Below, one piece after another: positions 1 through 9,999 of a stretch of 64,000 nt of DNA. Below the pieces are notes generated by a model that did no database searches, was not told the origin of the DNA, and saw only the letters and a list, made by a program, of their open reading frames with translations. Numbering within the stretch: position 1 is the first letter of the stretch; the number at the start of each line of letters is the position of its first letter. This stretch comes from Gulosibacter macacae (GTDB lineage Bacteria; Actinomycetota; Actinomycetes; Actinomycetales; Microbacteriaceae): NCBI RefSeq assembly GCF_003865375.1, contig NZ_RQVS01000006.1, forward strand, positions 62,001-126,000, in the 5' to 3' direction. Made by a program: the position numbers and the translations under genes.

Positions 1-192
1 AGCGTCGTGGCCCGCGGTACCGCGCGCATTCTCGAGGGCGAGGCCGAGGTGGCCGAGGCTGAGTCGCTCGACCTGCGACCACTCATTCCCACGGTGAAGC
101 GCGTGTTCGTTGAGATCACGATTGATCGACTCGACGGCCGCCGTTTCGTGCTTGGCAATGAACCCGAGGCAGAGCCCGAGACCATCGCGTGA
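1..192 (+). CDS. PPOX-like protein, C-terminal fragment (5' end off the window)
   Basis: The frame is open from base 1, so this is the C-terminal part of a gene that begins upstream. The visible 63 residues end with an ARGTARIL strand, then a stretch with RPLIPTVKRVFVEI and a DGRRF turn. This resembles the last strands of small split-barrel PPOX/pyridoxamine-5'-phosphate-oxidase-like proteins of actinobacteria. The assignment rests on a short tail and is tentative. The stop overlaps the next start as GTGA, so the two genes are probably co-transcribed and translationally coupled. Confidence 0.4.
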   Translation, partial: SVVARGTARILEGEAEVAEAESLDLRPLIPTVKRVFVEITIDRLDGRRFVLGNEPEAEPETIA

Positions 193-1241
193 GTGAGGCG
201 GATGAACCGGGCGTCGACTTCACTGCCGACGACCCGGTCGTTGAAGTGGTCGTGCGCGAAGCGCTCGCGACCGGTGGCGTGCCCGAGGTCGTAGCCGTTG
301 CCGACGACCCGGAGGGCTTGTTTGCGGCGGCCTTGCTTGAGCTTGGGGCACGCGAGGTGCGCGTCTTTGACGACGATGGTTCGGAGGCACTACCCGCTGG
401 CGCTTCGGCGTTTGGTCTTGAGCGTGGCTGGGCTGCGGACGTCGAACTCGTCGTCGGTCGCCTGCCGAAAACTCTCGCGGCATTGGATGAACTCGGTGAG
501 GTGGCGGCGCAATTCGCAGACCCAGCAGTACGCGTCATTCTGGGCGCGCGGCAACAGCACCTCGTGCACTCGATGAACGATGCGCTCGGCCAGTCGTTTG
601 GTTCGGTGCGCGGATCGCGTGGACACCGGAAGTCGCGAGCACTTGTTGCGACGGAACCGCGTGCGGGGCTCACGCCGCGGTATCCGCTCGTGGGCCGCAT
701 CCCCGAACTCGATCTCGAAGTGCGGGCGCACGGTGGCGCCTTTGCCGGTGCGGCCTACGACCTCGGCACCCGGGCGCTGATTGACGCGCTTGACGGTGTT
801 GATCTTGGTGACCCAGCGGTAGTGGTCGATCTCGGTTGCGGCACGGGCGTGCTTGCCTGCGCCTCGGCGCGAGAGTTCCCGGAGGCGCGCGTGATCGCAA
901 CCGATCGCGCATGGTCGGCGGTCGCTTCGGCCGCGGCGACGGCGGCAGCGAACGGCCTTGAGGTCGAGATCTTGCGTGCCGACGCTGGGGCCGGGATTGC
1001 CGATGGCACGGTCGACCTCATCCTCTGCAATCCGCCATTCCACGACGGTCGAGATGTCGACCCCGGCATGGCGAATCGGCTTTTTGCGGCAGCGGCGCGG
1101 ATGCTGCGACCCGGCGGCATGATCGTCACGGTGTTCAACTCACACCTCAAGCACCGCCAGCATCTCGAGCGCATCGTCGGGCATACCCGGCAGCTTGATC
1201 GCACCGCGAAGTTCACGGTGACGCTGACGACGCGGCGGTAG
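189..1241 (+). CDS. Class I SAM-dependent methyltransferase, RlmG/RsmC-like
   Basis: This 350-residue protein has the two-lobed plan of the RlmG/RsmC rRNA guanine-N2 methyltransferases. The N-terminal half is a degenerate methyltransferase fold without a SAM motif. The C-terminal half has motif I (DLGCGTG near residue 213) and the N-P-P-F catalytic motif followed by H (near residue 280), which is typical of N2-methylation of guanine or other exocyclic amines. The GTG start overlaps the previous stop by GTGA, which fixes the start. Family knowledge suggests methylation of an rRNA guanine in the cytoplasm, but the exact nucleotide cannot be read from sequence. A long hairpin terminator follows. 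Confidence 0.8.
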   Translation: MSEADEPGVDFTADDPVVEVVVREALATGGVPEVVAVADDPEGLFAAALLELGAREVRVFDDDGSEALPAGASAFGLERGWAADVELVVGRLPKTLAALDELGEVAAQFADPAVRVILGARQQHLVHSMNDALGQSFGSVRGSRGHRKSRALVATEPRAGLTPRYPLVGRIPELDLEVRAHGGAFAGAAYDLGTRALIDALDGVDLGDPAVVVDLGCGTGVLACASAREFPEARVIATDRAWSAVASAAATAAANGLEVEILRADAGAGIADGTVDLILCNPPFHDGRDVDPGMANRLFAAAARMLRPGGMIVTVFNSHLKHRQHLERIVGHTRQLDRTAKFTVTLTTRR

Positions 1242-1252
1242 CGTTGCGTTCT

Positions 1253-1308
1253 TGTCACGCCTGCGTGCCCTTGAGGTAACTCCACCTCGAGGGCACTCCA
1301 CGGTGACA
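1253..1308. terminator. Bidirectional hairpin between convergent genes
   Basis: Arms GTGCCCTTGAGGT (1265-1277) and ACCTCGAGGGCAC (1284-1296) pair with one G-T wobble around a six-base loop. An outer TGTCAC/GTGACA pair (1253-1258, 1303-1308) extends the stem. It lies between the methyltransferase and the convergent NUDIX gene. Confidence 0.7.
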
Positions 1309-1319
1309 GAAATGCGGCC

Positions 1320-1838
1320 CTAGCCGAGTGACCCGGGCGGCGGCACCGGAGGCAAACCGGTCGCCGGGTCATCACTGGCCACCGCGCTCGACAAATCAGC
1401 GCCGAAGATAAAGCTCTTGCGCACGAACTCGCCAGCGAGCGCGAACGGGAGCCAGTGGCGCGCATCCGACCACATTTCGTCATAGGGAATCGCGTCGAGC
1501 GCAAACCACTCGGGCACGAGCTCGTCTGATTCGACAGGTTCGCCGATCCACTCGCGGCAGAGGTACACCCACGACTCCTGTGACCATGACGGCTTCGTCG
1601 GGAAGAGATAGGTGAGTAGGCCCGTGTGCCGCAACGCCGCAATGTCAACGAAGAGCCCCGCCTCCTCTTCTATCTCGCGAATTGTCGCGCGCCGAGGATG
1701 CTCGCCGGGTTCGAGCTTGCCGCCGAGCCCCACGAGTTTGCCAGCGCCGAGTCCGAGCTTCTTGCGTCCGAGCAACACTTCGATACCGTCCGCGCCATCG
1801 CGGAGCAGGTAGGCGACACACACCTGCGGAAGAGCCAT
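1320..1838 (-). CDS. NUDIX hydrolase, MutT/MTH1-like (8-oxo-dGTP diphosphatase type)
   Basis: The protein has 172 residues. A complete Nudix box (G-x5-E-x7-REUxEExGU) spans about residues 39-62, with GKLEPGE followed by REIEEEAGL. The neighbouring sequence (LLGRKKLGLGAGK, then W-F and M-W-D-like segments) resembles the MTH1/MutT group that hydrolyses oxidised purine nucleoside triphosphates. Substrate is inferred from the family. The extra proline-rich C-terminal tail is not part of the fold. The start is supported by a -10-like TACGCT exactly six bases upstream, which suggests a leaderless transcript and no Shine-Dalgarno site. Confidence 0.8.
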   Translation of the reverse strand: MALPQVCVAYLLRDGADGIEVLLGRKKLGLGAGKLVGLGGKLEPGEHPRRATIREIEEEAGLFVDIAALRHTGLLTYLFPTKPSWSQESWVYLCREWIGEPVESDELVPEWFALDAIPYDEMWSDARHWLPFALAGEFVRKSFIFGADLSSAVASDDPATGLPPVPPPGSLG

Positions 1839-1844
1839 GTGCCA

Positions 1845-1850
1845 AGCGTA
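1845..1850 (-). promoter_or_regulatory. -10 element of leaderless NUDIX gene
   Basis: TACGCT on the minus strand ends six bases before the ATG at 1838, the spacing seen for leaderless actinobacterial genes. Confidence 0.5.
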
Positions 1851-1931
1851 GACCGCTCGCCTCGCCGCCGGAATCGGGCGGCGCCAAGGCGCGCGCCACT
1901 ACCGTGGGGCGGGAGCAATACGGGAGGCGAA

Positions 1932-3338
1932 ATGCAGGATGTGCTCGAACTGCTCGGTGGCTGGATGCCGCTGCAGCGATGGTACGCGGGTCGGGGAGAG
2001 GCCGCACAATTGCGGTTGTTGGGGAGTTTTGAGCTTGCCCCGGCCGCACCTGAGCCGGGTTTGCGGCTGATCACGGTCGCCCTCGTGCGCGATGACGCGA
2101 CGCAGGCCACCTACCAGGTGCCCCTTGTTATTCGCGATATCGACTCAGCCATGCCTGCCCTCGGCTACATCGGTGCGGTAGGTGAACAGTCGAGTCGCGC
2201 TTCGCTCGTCGACGGCGCACATGATCCGGCGTTCGCGCGGGCACTCATCCGGCTCATCAGCGATGAGGCAGAGGTGGTCGGTGGCCCGACCCCGAACGGT
2301 GCCGAGCCAGTGCGCGTCTACGGCCAGCCAATGCCGGGTTCGCGAGTCGGTGAGTTCGTCACCGCTCGAGTGCTGCAGGGTGAGCAATCGAATACCTCGA
2401 TCGTCTGCGAGTTGCGCGGCGATGATGGCGAGGAAGCGGTGCCGCTCATCATCAAGATCTTCCGCCACCTGCACGCGGGCGATAACCCGGATGTGACACT
2501 GCAGACGGCGCTCGCGGCCGCCGGTTCGCTGCGGGTACCGCCGACCTTCGGCCAGCTCGCGGGTGTGTGGTCAGAAGATGAGGGCCAGGTTTCGGGGCAT
2601 CTCGCCTTTGCACAGGAGTTTTTCGCGGGTGTGGAGGATGCCTGGCGGGTTGCGTTGCGCGCCGCCGAGGGCGGCGAGGACTTCACCCCGCTCGCGCGGA
2701 CGCTCGGCGAGGCCACGGCTGAGGTGCACGAGGTGCTGCGCCGGGTGATGCCGAGCGTGGCTCCGACGACAACTGATATTGAGATCGCCGTCGAGCAGAT
2801 GTGGCGACGCTATGAGCTCGCCCGCGTCGAGGTGCCGGCGATTGCCGAGCACGGTGAGGCGATTGAGCGCATCTACGGGCGCGCGGCCGATGCGCAGTGG
2901 CCGGTGCTGCAGCGCATCCACGGCGACTATCACCTCGGGCAGGTACTTGCCGTGCCCGACCGCGGCTGGGTGCTCCTCGACTTTGAAGGCGAGCCGCTGC
3001 GGCCGCTCGCCGAGCGCAATGCACCCGATGTGCCCCAGCGCGATGTCGCCGGGATGCTCCGCTCCTTCGACTATGTCGCCGGTGCCCTGCGGATGCAGGC
3101 GGGCGAAGAAGTCGCGGGGGAGTGGGCCGAGGCGTCGCGCCGGGCTTTCCTTGAGGGCTACGCCGCGGGGCAGGGCGAGGCGGATGAACAGGCGCCGTCG
3201 GCGGCTGATCTCGAGATCTTGCTCGCCGCCTATGAACTCGACAAGGCCGTGTATGAGGCGCTCTATGAGGCGCGGCACCGCCCCGATTGGCTGCCGATCC
3301 CGGTGGCCGCGATCGAGCGCTTGCTCGCCGACGCGTAG
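1932..3338 (+). CDS. mak: Maltokinase (Mak/Pep2-like)
   Basis: This 468-residue protein matches maltokinase: an N-terminal cap beginning LLGGWMPLQRWYAGRG and a C-terminal aminoglycoside-phosphotransferase-like kinase fold with the HGDYHLGQ catalytic loop near residue 329 and the D-F-E-G-E-P metal-binding segment about 20 residues later. Maltokinase makes maltose-1-phosphate from maltose and ATP, feeding GlgE-dependent alpha-glucan synthesis. The usual partners treS and glgE are not in the window. A much longer open frame extends upstream, but ATG 1932 is chosen because GGGAGG lies just before it and the maltokinase cap begins there. Two strong hairpins follow. Confidence 0.88.
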   Translation: MQDVLELLGGWMPLQRWYAGRGEAAQLRLLGSFELAPAAPEPGLRLITVALVRDDATQATYQVPLVIRDIDSAMPALGYIGAVGEQSSRASLVDGAHDPAFARALIRLISDEAEVVGGPTPNGAEPVRVYGQPMPGSRVGEFVTARVLQGEQSNTSIVCELRGDDGEEAVPLIIKIFRHLHAGDNPDVTLQTALAAAGSLRVPPTFGQLAGVWSEDEGQVSGHLAFAQEFFAGVEDAWRVALRAAEGGEDFTPLARTLGEATAEVHEVLRRVMPSVAPTTTDIEIAVEQMWRRYELARVEVPAIAEHGEAIERIYGRAADAQWPVLQRIHGDYHLGQVLAVPDRGWVLLDFEGEPLRPLAERNAPDVPQRDVAGMLRSFDYVAGALRMQAGEEVAGEWAEASRRAFLEGYAAGQGEADEQAPSAADLEILLAAYELDKAVYEALYEARHRPDWLPIPVAAIERLLADA

Positions 3339-3364
3339 CTCGGTGACCACTAATCCGCGTGCTT

Positions 3365-3402
3365 CCGCCTAATCCGCGCGTTGCAATGCGCGGATTAGGC
3401 GG
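3365..3402. terminator. Inverted repeat downstream of maltokinase
   Basis: Arms of 15 bases beginning CCGCCTAATCCGCG pair perfectly with GCGCGGATTAGGCGG around a short loop. A further TAATCCGCG copy lies just upstream. The site is between convergent genes. Confidence 0.65.
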
Positions 3403-3418
3403 GAACGAGCGGAAAAGC

Positions 3419-3458
3419 GTGGGGGCGGTGGGCCGGCGAACCGGTCCACCGCCCCCAC
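3419..3458. terminator. 18-bp stem with CGAA tetraloop, bidirectional terminator
   Basis: The GTGGGGGCGGTGG arm pairs with CCACCGCCCCCAC, and CCGG/CCGG closes a CGAA tetraloop. Only one G-T wobble interrupts the stem. It sits 12 bases past the stop of the convergent SRPBCC gene, so it probably ends both transcripts. Confidence 0.75.
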
Positions 3459-3470
3459 GGTGTCAGGTGA

Positions 3471-4064
3471 CTACGCCCAGGCAGAGCTGCGCGTGGTCGC
3501 AATCGGCAACGAGTCGGTGTCAACCGGAACCTCGTGCAGCTTGCTGTTCGGGTCGAGTACGAGCTCAACTTCGCGCTCATACTGCGGGATGAGCTCCACA
3601 CGACGCTCGCGCAGGTGGGCACCGAGCGCGATGTGGTCGAGCAGCCAGCGGCTGAGGAACTCAAACTGTGCGTGCCAGGTCGCAGCGTCGGCTGCGGCAT
3701 CGGCAACGGGCACGTTCTCGTGGGTGAAGTGGAACGTGGTGCCACCGTTTTCGCGGGGCGAAAGTGAGAAACGCACGACGGTGTCGACACCGTCGTTGAA
3801 GTTCCACGACCACACGAGCGAATCGGGCTCGCTGGCGACGAGCACCTCACCCTTGGCAACGTGGTCGCTGCCGTTCAGGTAGGTGAGTTCGTAGTTGCTG
3901 CCGACCTCGTCAAGCGGAATGGTGGTGTGTCCGAGCCAGCGGCTGATTTGCGCGGGCTCAGTGAGGGCGGGCCAAATCTCGGTACGGGCGAGGTTCGACT
4001 CCACCGTCAATTCGATCGAGAGGTTCTCTCCGAACCGCTGCATCGAGCTGTGTACTTCAGGCAT
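3471..4064 (-). CDS. SRPBCC/AHSA1-family domain protein
   Basis: The protein has 197 residues and begins with the SRPBCC (START-like/AHSA1) pattern: a strand with LTVESNLARTEIWPALTEPAQISRWL, the characteristic L-x-W-W segment replaced by LVWSWNFNDG, a strand with TTFHFTHENV, and a C-terminal helix (LSRWLLDHI). These helix-grip domains bind hydrophobic ligands or act in ring chemistry. No specific function can be assigned. AGGAGGCGAC before the ATG fixes the start. The upstream region carries three 11-base direct repeats resembling a PHO box, so phosphate-responsive control is possible. Confidence 0.7.
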   Translation of the reverse strand: MPEVHSSMQRFGENLSIELTVESNLARTEIWPALTEPAQISRWLGHTTIPLDEVGSNYELTYLNGSDHVAKGEVLVASEPDSLVWSWNFNDGVDTVVRFSLSPRENGGTTFHFTHENVPVADAAADAATWHAQFEFLSRWLLDHIALGAHLRERRVELIPQYEREVELVLDPNSKLHEVPVDTDSLPIATTRSSAWA

Positions 4065-4144
4065 GTCGCCTCCTATCTTTTCCCTGCCGGATGGACTCCG
4101 GCGAGCCGCCGATCGGGGTGATCGACGTCGACCCCTAAGAGGCC

Positions 4145-4177
4145 GCTAGGTAAAGTATAGGTGAACAAAAGGTAAAC
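4145..4177 (-). promoter_or_regulatory. Three 11-base direct repeats resembling a PhoP PHO box
   Basis: On the minus strand the units GTTTACCTTTT, GTTCACCTATA and CTTTACCTAGC follow each other without gaps. The first seven bases fit the GTTCACC core of the Streptomyces PHO box, which is also an 11-base direct repeat. A -10-like TATACT (4159-4154) lies across units two and three. The site is about 80 bases upstream of the SRPBCC start. Confidence 0.5.
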
Positions 4178-4236
4178 AACATGATTTGTTGTGGAGTTTT
4201 TGTAACGTCAGCCCAATCGCTTAAGCCTAGTCCACG

Positions 4237-5826
4237 TTAGTTCGCGGCGACTGGGATGCGGTCGGTCGGGAGAGGCTCCTGTTGCTCAGCCTCGCTCGAC
4301 TCACGCTCGCCGGCAACCGGAGCTGCACCAGCGACGCCGCGCTTGCGTAGCATCCTGCCCGCGAAGGTGACGACCAGGGCGGTCGCCAGCAGTGCCGCGC
4401 CAGTGATGATCGAAGTGATCTGCTCGGCCGAGGTGAAGGCGGTGGCGGCTGCCGCCTGCAACTCCGCACCCTTGGCGCCGGCTTCGCGGGCAATGTGCGC
4501 CGCGGCACCGAGCGTTTCGCGCGCGGCGGCAGCATCCGCATCCGCCAACCACTGCGGCAACACGAGGAAGCGCTGATAGAGCGCCGTCGCGAACCCGCCG
4601 ATGATCGCGGTGCCGAGCACCGCGCCGAGTTCAAAGCCGGTCTCGGATGCAGCTGATGCGGCACCTGACTTCTCGACCGGCGCCGAGGTAACGACGAGTT
4701 CGGTCGAAGTGGTCCACGCGAGGCCGAGGCCAAGGCCGAGCACGACGAGGCCGATGAGCCAGGGCCACGGTGAGGTAGTCACGCCCCAGATGGCGACGAT
4801 GCCGTAACCAATCGAGCCGATGACGAGGCCGAGCACGATCGTCTTCGCGCCACCAATCCGCGACTTCACGAACGGCACGGCGAGCGTCGCAAGGATGATC
4901 ATGCCGGCAGCGGGGAGCAGTGCGATGCCCGCGAGGGTCGTCGGCATGCCGGTGATGATCTGCAGATGCAGGGTGATCATGAAGATCATGCCGTACTCGG
5001 CAACGTTCGTGACGATGTTGATGATGAGGCCGCCACCGAACGCGGGCTTGCGGAAGAGTTCGAGATCGAGCATTGGATGCGTGAGTACGCGCTGGCGACG
5101 CACAAAGAGCGTGCCGAGGCCAACGCCGATGCCGAGCGCGGCGGTGCCGAGCCAAGCATCCCCGCCGGTGGCGAAGGTCTTGATGCCGTAGACGAGCGCG
5201 ATCATCGCGATCATCGCGAGCGCGGCCGATACGACGTCGACGCGGCCAGCCTTCGGGTCGCGCGCCTCGGGGAGGAGCCACGCGAACGCGAGGAAGAGCA
5301 CCGAGAACGGCACGCCGACGAGCAAGATCGAGGTCCACGGGAAGTGGTCGAGGAGCACGCCACCAATAATGGGACCAGCGGCGGCAGCCGCCGAGAAGAC
5401 CGCCGACCAGATGGCGATGGCCATGGAGCGGGCGCGGGCCGAGATGAAGATGGTGCCGATGAGCGCGAGCGTCGCTGGCAGCAGCATCGAGCCGAACAGG
5501 CCCGTTGCGGCGCGGGCGGCGATGAGCCAGCTCGCGTTCGGCGCAAATTCGGCAACGGCTGAGATGAGTGCGAAGCCGAGCGCGCCGATGATCAGGATGC
5601 GCTTGCGGCCAAAGCGGTCGCCGAGCGACCCCATCGGGATGAGTAGACCCGCGAGGACGAGCGGGTAGACGTCGACGATCCAGAGCAGTTCGGTGCCGGT
5701 GGGCTGGAGGGCCTCGGAGATCGCGGGCATGGCAAAGCTCAGCGCGGTCGTCGAGGCGCCGACGAGCACCACGGGGATGAGAAGCACGGCGAAGGCAAGC
5801 CAGCCGTTGCGGATCTGCGGGGACAC
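4237..5826 (-). CDS. MFS drug transporter, DHA2 (EmrB/QacA/SmvA-like) family
   Basis: The 529-residue integral membrane protein has about 14 transmembrane segments. The DHA2 signature is clear: motif A (GSLGDRFGRKR) between segments 2 and 3, a W-I-V-D-V-Y-P-L segment in helix 2, and a motif-C-like glycine/proline-rich helix. Family members export cationic or amphipathic drugs by proton antiport. A longer frame starts at 5925, but GTG 5826 is preferred: GAGGA lies eight bases before it and the first hydrophobic helix begins soon after (NGWLAFAVLLIPVV). The gene is divergent from a tetR gene with a palindrome between them, a standard drug-responsive arrangement. Confidence 0.85.
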   Translation of the reverse strand: MSPQIRNGWLAFAVLLIPVVLVGASTTALSFAMPAISEALQPTGTELLWIVDVYPLVLAGLLIPMGSLGDRFGRKRILIIGALGFALISAVAEFAPNASWLIAARAATGLFGSMLLPATLALIGTIFISARARSMAIAIWSAVFSAAAAAGPIIGGVLLDHFPWTSILLVGVPFSVLFLAFAWLLPEARDPKAGRVDVVSAALAMIAMIALVYGIKTFATGGDAWLGTAALGIGVGLGTLFVRRQRVLTHPMLDLELFRKPAFGGGLIINIVTNVAEYGMIFMITLHLQIITGMPTTLAGIALLPAAGMIILATLAVPFVKSRIGGAKTIVLGLVIGSIGYGIVAIWGVTTSPWPWLIGLVVLGLGLGLAWTTSTELVVTSAPVEKSGAASAASETGFELGAVLGTAIIGGFATALYQRFLVLPQWLADADAAAARETLGAAAHIAREAGAKGAELQAAAATAFTSAEQITSIITGAALLATALVVTFAGRMLRKRGVAGAAPVAGERESSEAEQQEPLPTDRIPVAAN

Positions 5827-5842
5827 GATGGGGTTCCTCAGT

Positions 5843-5876
5843 CTTGTGGGTTCGAGTAAGGCTTGTGGGTTCGAGT
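5843..5876. repeat. Tandem 15-base direct repeat in the MFS leader
   Basis: CTTGTGGGTTCGAGT occurs at 5843-5857 and again at 5862-5876, a 19-base period. It lies between the TetR operator and the MFS start, in the presumed 5' untranslated region. Function unknown. Confidence 0.6.
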
Positions 5877-5911
5877 CATTGGGATGCGGCACTCGCCGCG
5901 TGACTCGAGTA

Positions 5912-5935
5912 ACTGTACCGGACAACCGGTATAGT
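5912..5935. promoter_or_regulatory. Palindromic operator between mfs and tetR
   Basis: ACTGTACCGG and CCGGTATAGT are complementary except for one position and flank a four-base centre. The right arm contains TATAGT, a possible -10 toward tetR, and the left arm gives TACAGT toward the exporter, so a bound repressor could shut both promoters. This is the best candidate site for the adjacent TetR protein. Confidence 0.65.
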
Positions 5936-6026
5936 TTGGAAGGGGCGATCTGAACGGCTGTGAAACAATCGAACGAACCGCATCCTGTTGCGGATGCTGG
6001 TGTCGCTACTCACGTGAAAGGACCCG

Positions 6027-6569
6027 ATGGCCCGCCCACCCCACGCCCGCGATCGGGCACTGCAAGCGTTCATCCACCTCGTCGTGGATGGCGGTGATCG
6101 GGCCGCGACGATTGAAGCCGTGGCGGCCAAGGCGGGCATTTCGCGCGGCGGCTTGCTCTATCACTTCCGCAGTCGCGAGGCGCTCATCACTGCCTCGCTT
6201 GACCTGCTTCGTGAACTTGCGGCCAGCGAGGTCGAGTCGATGCGGGCGGCACCCGAAGGGGCGGCGCGCATGTATATCCGCACCTCGCTCTTTGAAGGCA
6301 CTGACTACGACTACGCGATTCAGGCCGCCGTGCGACTCACGCAATCGGGCAATGATGCCGCCCGCACCGCGATGCGCGAGGTGCTCGAGCAGTGGCGCGC
6401 GGCCATTCGTGATGATGTTGGCGACGAGGGTGTTGCCGCGGCGGTGTGGAATATGGGCGAGGGGCTCTATCACCTCGCCGCAATCGGGCTCTTGCCCGAG
6501 GGCGAGGATGCGCGCCAGGCACTCGTTGCGCAATTGCTCGCCCAGGTCGACAAGCTCGACCCGCGCTAG
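6027..6569 (+). CDS. TetR-family transcriptional regulator
   Basis: The 180-residue protein has an N-terminal TetR helix-turn-helix at about residues 25-50 (AATIEAVAAKAGISRGGLLYHF), followed by a helical ligand-binding and dimerisation domain. It is divergent from the DHA2 exporter with a 24-base palindrome between them. It is therefore probably the local repressor, released when the exporter substrate binds. GTGAAAGG lies upstream of the ATG. Confidence 0.85.
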   Translation: MARPPHARDRALQAFIHLVVDGGDRAATIEAVAAKAGISRGGLLYHFRSREALITASLDLLRELAASEVESMRAAPEGAARMYIRTSLFEGTDYDYAIQAAVRLTQSGNDAARTAMREVLEQWRAAIRDDVGDEGVAAAVWNMGEGLYHLAAIGLLPEGEDARQALVAQLLAQVDKLDPR

Positions 6570-6619
6570 CGCGGCAGGGTATCGCGGACCGTCTGGCACT
6601 CGGCAAAGTTGCCACCCGG

Positions 6620-6640
6620 TAATGAGAATGATAGTCATTA
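6620..6640. promoter_or_regulatory. Zur/Fur-like metal-response box
   Basis: TAATGA...TCATTA arms enclose a core TGAGAATGATAGTCA (6623-6637). This differs at three positions from the actinobacterial Zur consensus TGAAAATGATTTTCA. It lies 60 bases before a gene of a family that is often zinc-regulated, which strengthens the reading. Confidence 0.6.
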
Positions 6641-6701
6641 GTAGAAATCTCGTACCGCGTGAGTCACGTAACATCGCGCCCGAGGCGCTGGAAAGATCCC
6701 C

Positions 6702-7443
6702 ATGCTTCGCACCCGTATTCGGGGTGCCGCCGTTGCCGGAGTGCTCTGCGCACTCGCGGCAGCCGCGGTATTCCCCGCCGCTGGCAGCGCACTCGCCGCC
6801 AGCCCAAGCATTCAAGCTGCGAGCGCAGCCGCAAGCCCGCCCGACGACCACGGATTCATCGTCGCTGAACGCGCGCACGTGGACAGCCCCAAGGTCTACT
6901 GGGCTGACGGTGGCTTTGACCTGCGTGCCGGCATTGGCTCGGCCGTGCATTCCATCGACAACACGATCAACTCGCTCGGCCACGGCTACGACCGCCAAGG
7001 TCGGCCGACGTTCCTGTTCACCGTGCCCCAGGATGCACCCGAGCTTGCGTTCCTGGGCAACGCGGGCGAAACCTGGCACGCCGCCCCGGCCGTCTCGAAC
7101 CTGCCGCACGAACCCATCTGGGCTACCAACCGGGCACGAGCTACCCGGGAGTCATCGAATTGCGTTCGACCGGCGCTGAGCGACCCAGGTGGTGAGTTCG
7201 GCTGCCGGTGCGAGTACTGTCAGCCGTGGCAACGCGGCCGCAGTAAGTGGCCATGGTGGTAGCCCGGGGCTGACTGGGCAATCAGCGCTGGCCGACGCCC
7301 TCGGCATCACCGGCGTTGACCCCGCCGTGCTTGGTCTCGGCGTCGGTGGTGGCGGCACGGCGATCCTGGCTGGAATTGCCTTGCTCGTGCGCTGGTACCT
7401 CGGTCGGATGCGACGACTCGCCGAGGCTGAGTCTTTGCCGTGA
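6702..7443 (+). pseudogene. Broken choice-of-anchor M / surface-anchored protein (zinc-type)
   Basis: An intact N-terminus encodes a signal peptide (residues 1-33) and the domain start typical of TIGR03769/choice-of-anchor M proteins: AHVDSPKVYW, then LGHGYDRQGRPTFLFTVPQD and LAFLGNAGETWHAAP. At about 7121 the frame is lost. One inserted base would restore IWGYQPGTSYPGVIELRSTG in another frame, which then stops at 7190-7192. The anchor region reappears in a third frame at 7189-7443, with a glycine-rich stretch and a membrane helix (AILAGIALLVRWYLG) ending in RR. Two frame changes, and a total shorter than normal, indicate a decayed gene. Intact relatives are cell-surface proteins next to metal ABC transporters, and the upstream Zur-like box fits that. 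Confidence 0.7.
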
Positions 7444-7484
7444 GGAAGCGCATCCCCCTGGTGTGTTTCGGGGAATGATCTAAA

Positions 7485-7528
7485 CTTGAGTCATCTCGAC
7501 TCAGGTAGTTGAGTGTGACTTCACTCAA
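7485..7528 (+). promoter_or_regulatory. Two HAIR-like inverted repeats (HspR operator) upstream of clpB
   Basis: Site 1 is CTTGAGT-N7-ACTCAGG (7485-7505), nearly identical to the HspR operator HAIR, CTTGAGT-N7-ACTCAAG. Site 2 is TTGAGTG-N6-CACTCAA (7509-7528), a perfect inverted repeat whose half-sites are one base farther apart. They lie 36-80 bases before the clpB start, so HspR-type heat-shock repression is expected. Confidence 0.8.
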
Positions 7529-7563
7529 TAATCAATCCCCGAGGCCATCGGAAGGAGACCAAT

Positions 7564-9717
<2,154 letters not shown>

Positions 9718-9724
9718 CTGGCGC

Positions 9725-9826
9725 GGTCTCGATACGCCTTCGGCTACTCGACCAACCAAACGCTGGTTGGTCGAGTAAGCGCGAGCGCCCACCTGGTTGG
9801 TCGAGTAAGCGAAGCGCATCGAGACC
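9725..9826. repeat. Dispersed repeat family 1, copy a
   Basis: GGTCTCGATACG...CTACTCGACCAACCA faces inverted copies of TGGTTGGTCGAGTA. This copy has one forward and two reverse units and directly follows clpB. Confidence 0.8.
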
Positions 9827-9892
9827 AAGTGGCCCTCTCGTGGCGAAGTACCCCACCCATGCGTGGGGGAGATCGCCACGAGAGGGCCACTT
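9827..9892. terminator. 20-bp perfect stem downstream of clpB
   Basis: AAGTGGCCCTCTCGTGGCGA pairs exactly with its complement at 9873-9892, and an inner CCCCAC/GTGGGG pair tops the hairpin. It probably terminates clpB. Confidence 0.7.
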
Positions 9893-9999
9893 CCGTTGCG
9901 CAGGATGGGGGGCATCCCCACTGTCTGGCATACCGCCCCGGTGCTAGCATCGGTGGGCTAGCGGGGCGCCCAGCCCCACCCGATGTTGCTGGAGGCGAG

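Noticed and set aside
5865-5880. GGGTTCGAGTC resembles a tRNA T-loop
   Set aside because: It is part of a tandem 15-base repeat, and no acceptor, D or anticodon stems can be formed around it.
7110-7195. Programmed frameshift in the surface protein gene
   Set aside because: There is no slippery heptamer or downstream pseudoknot, two shifts would be needed, and the domain is shorter than in relatives.
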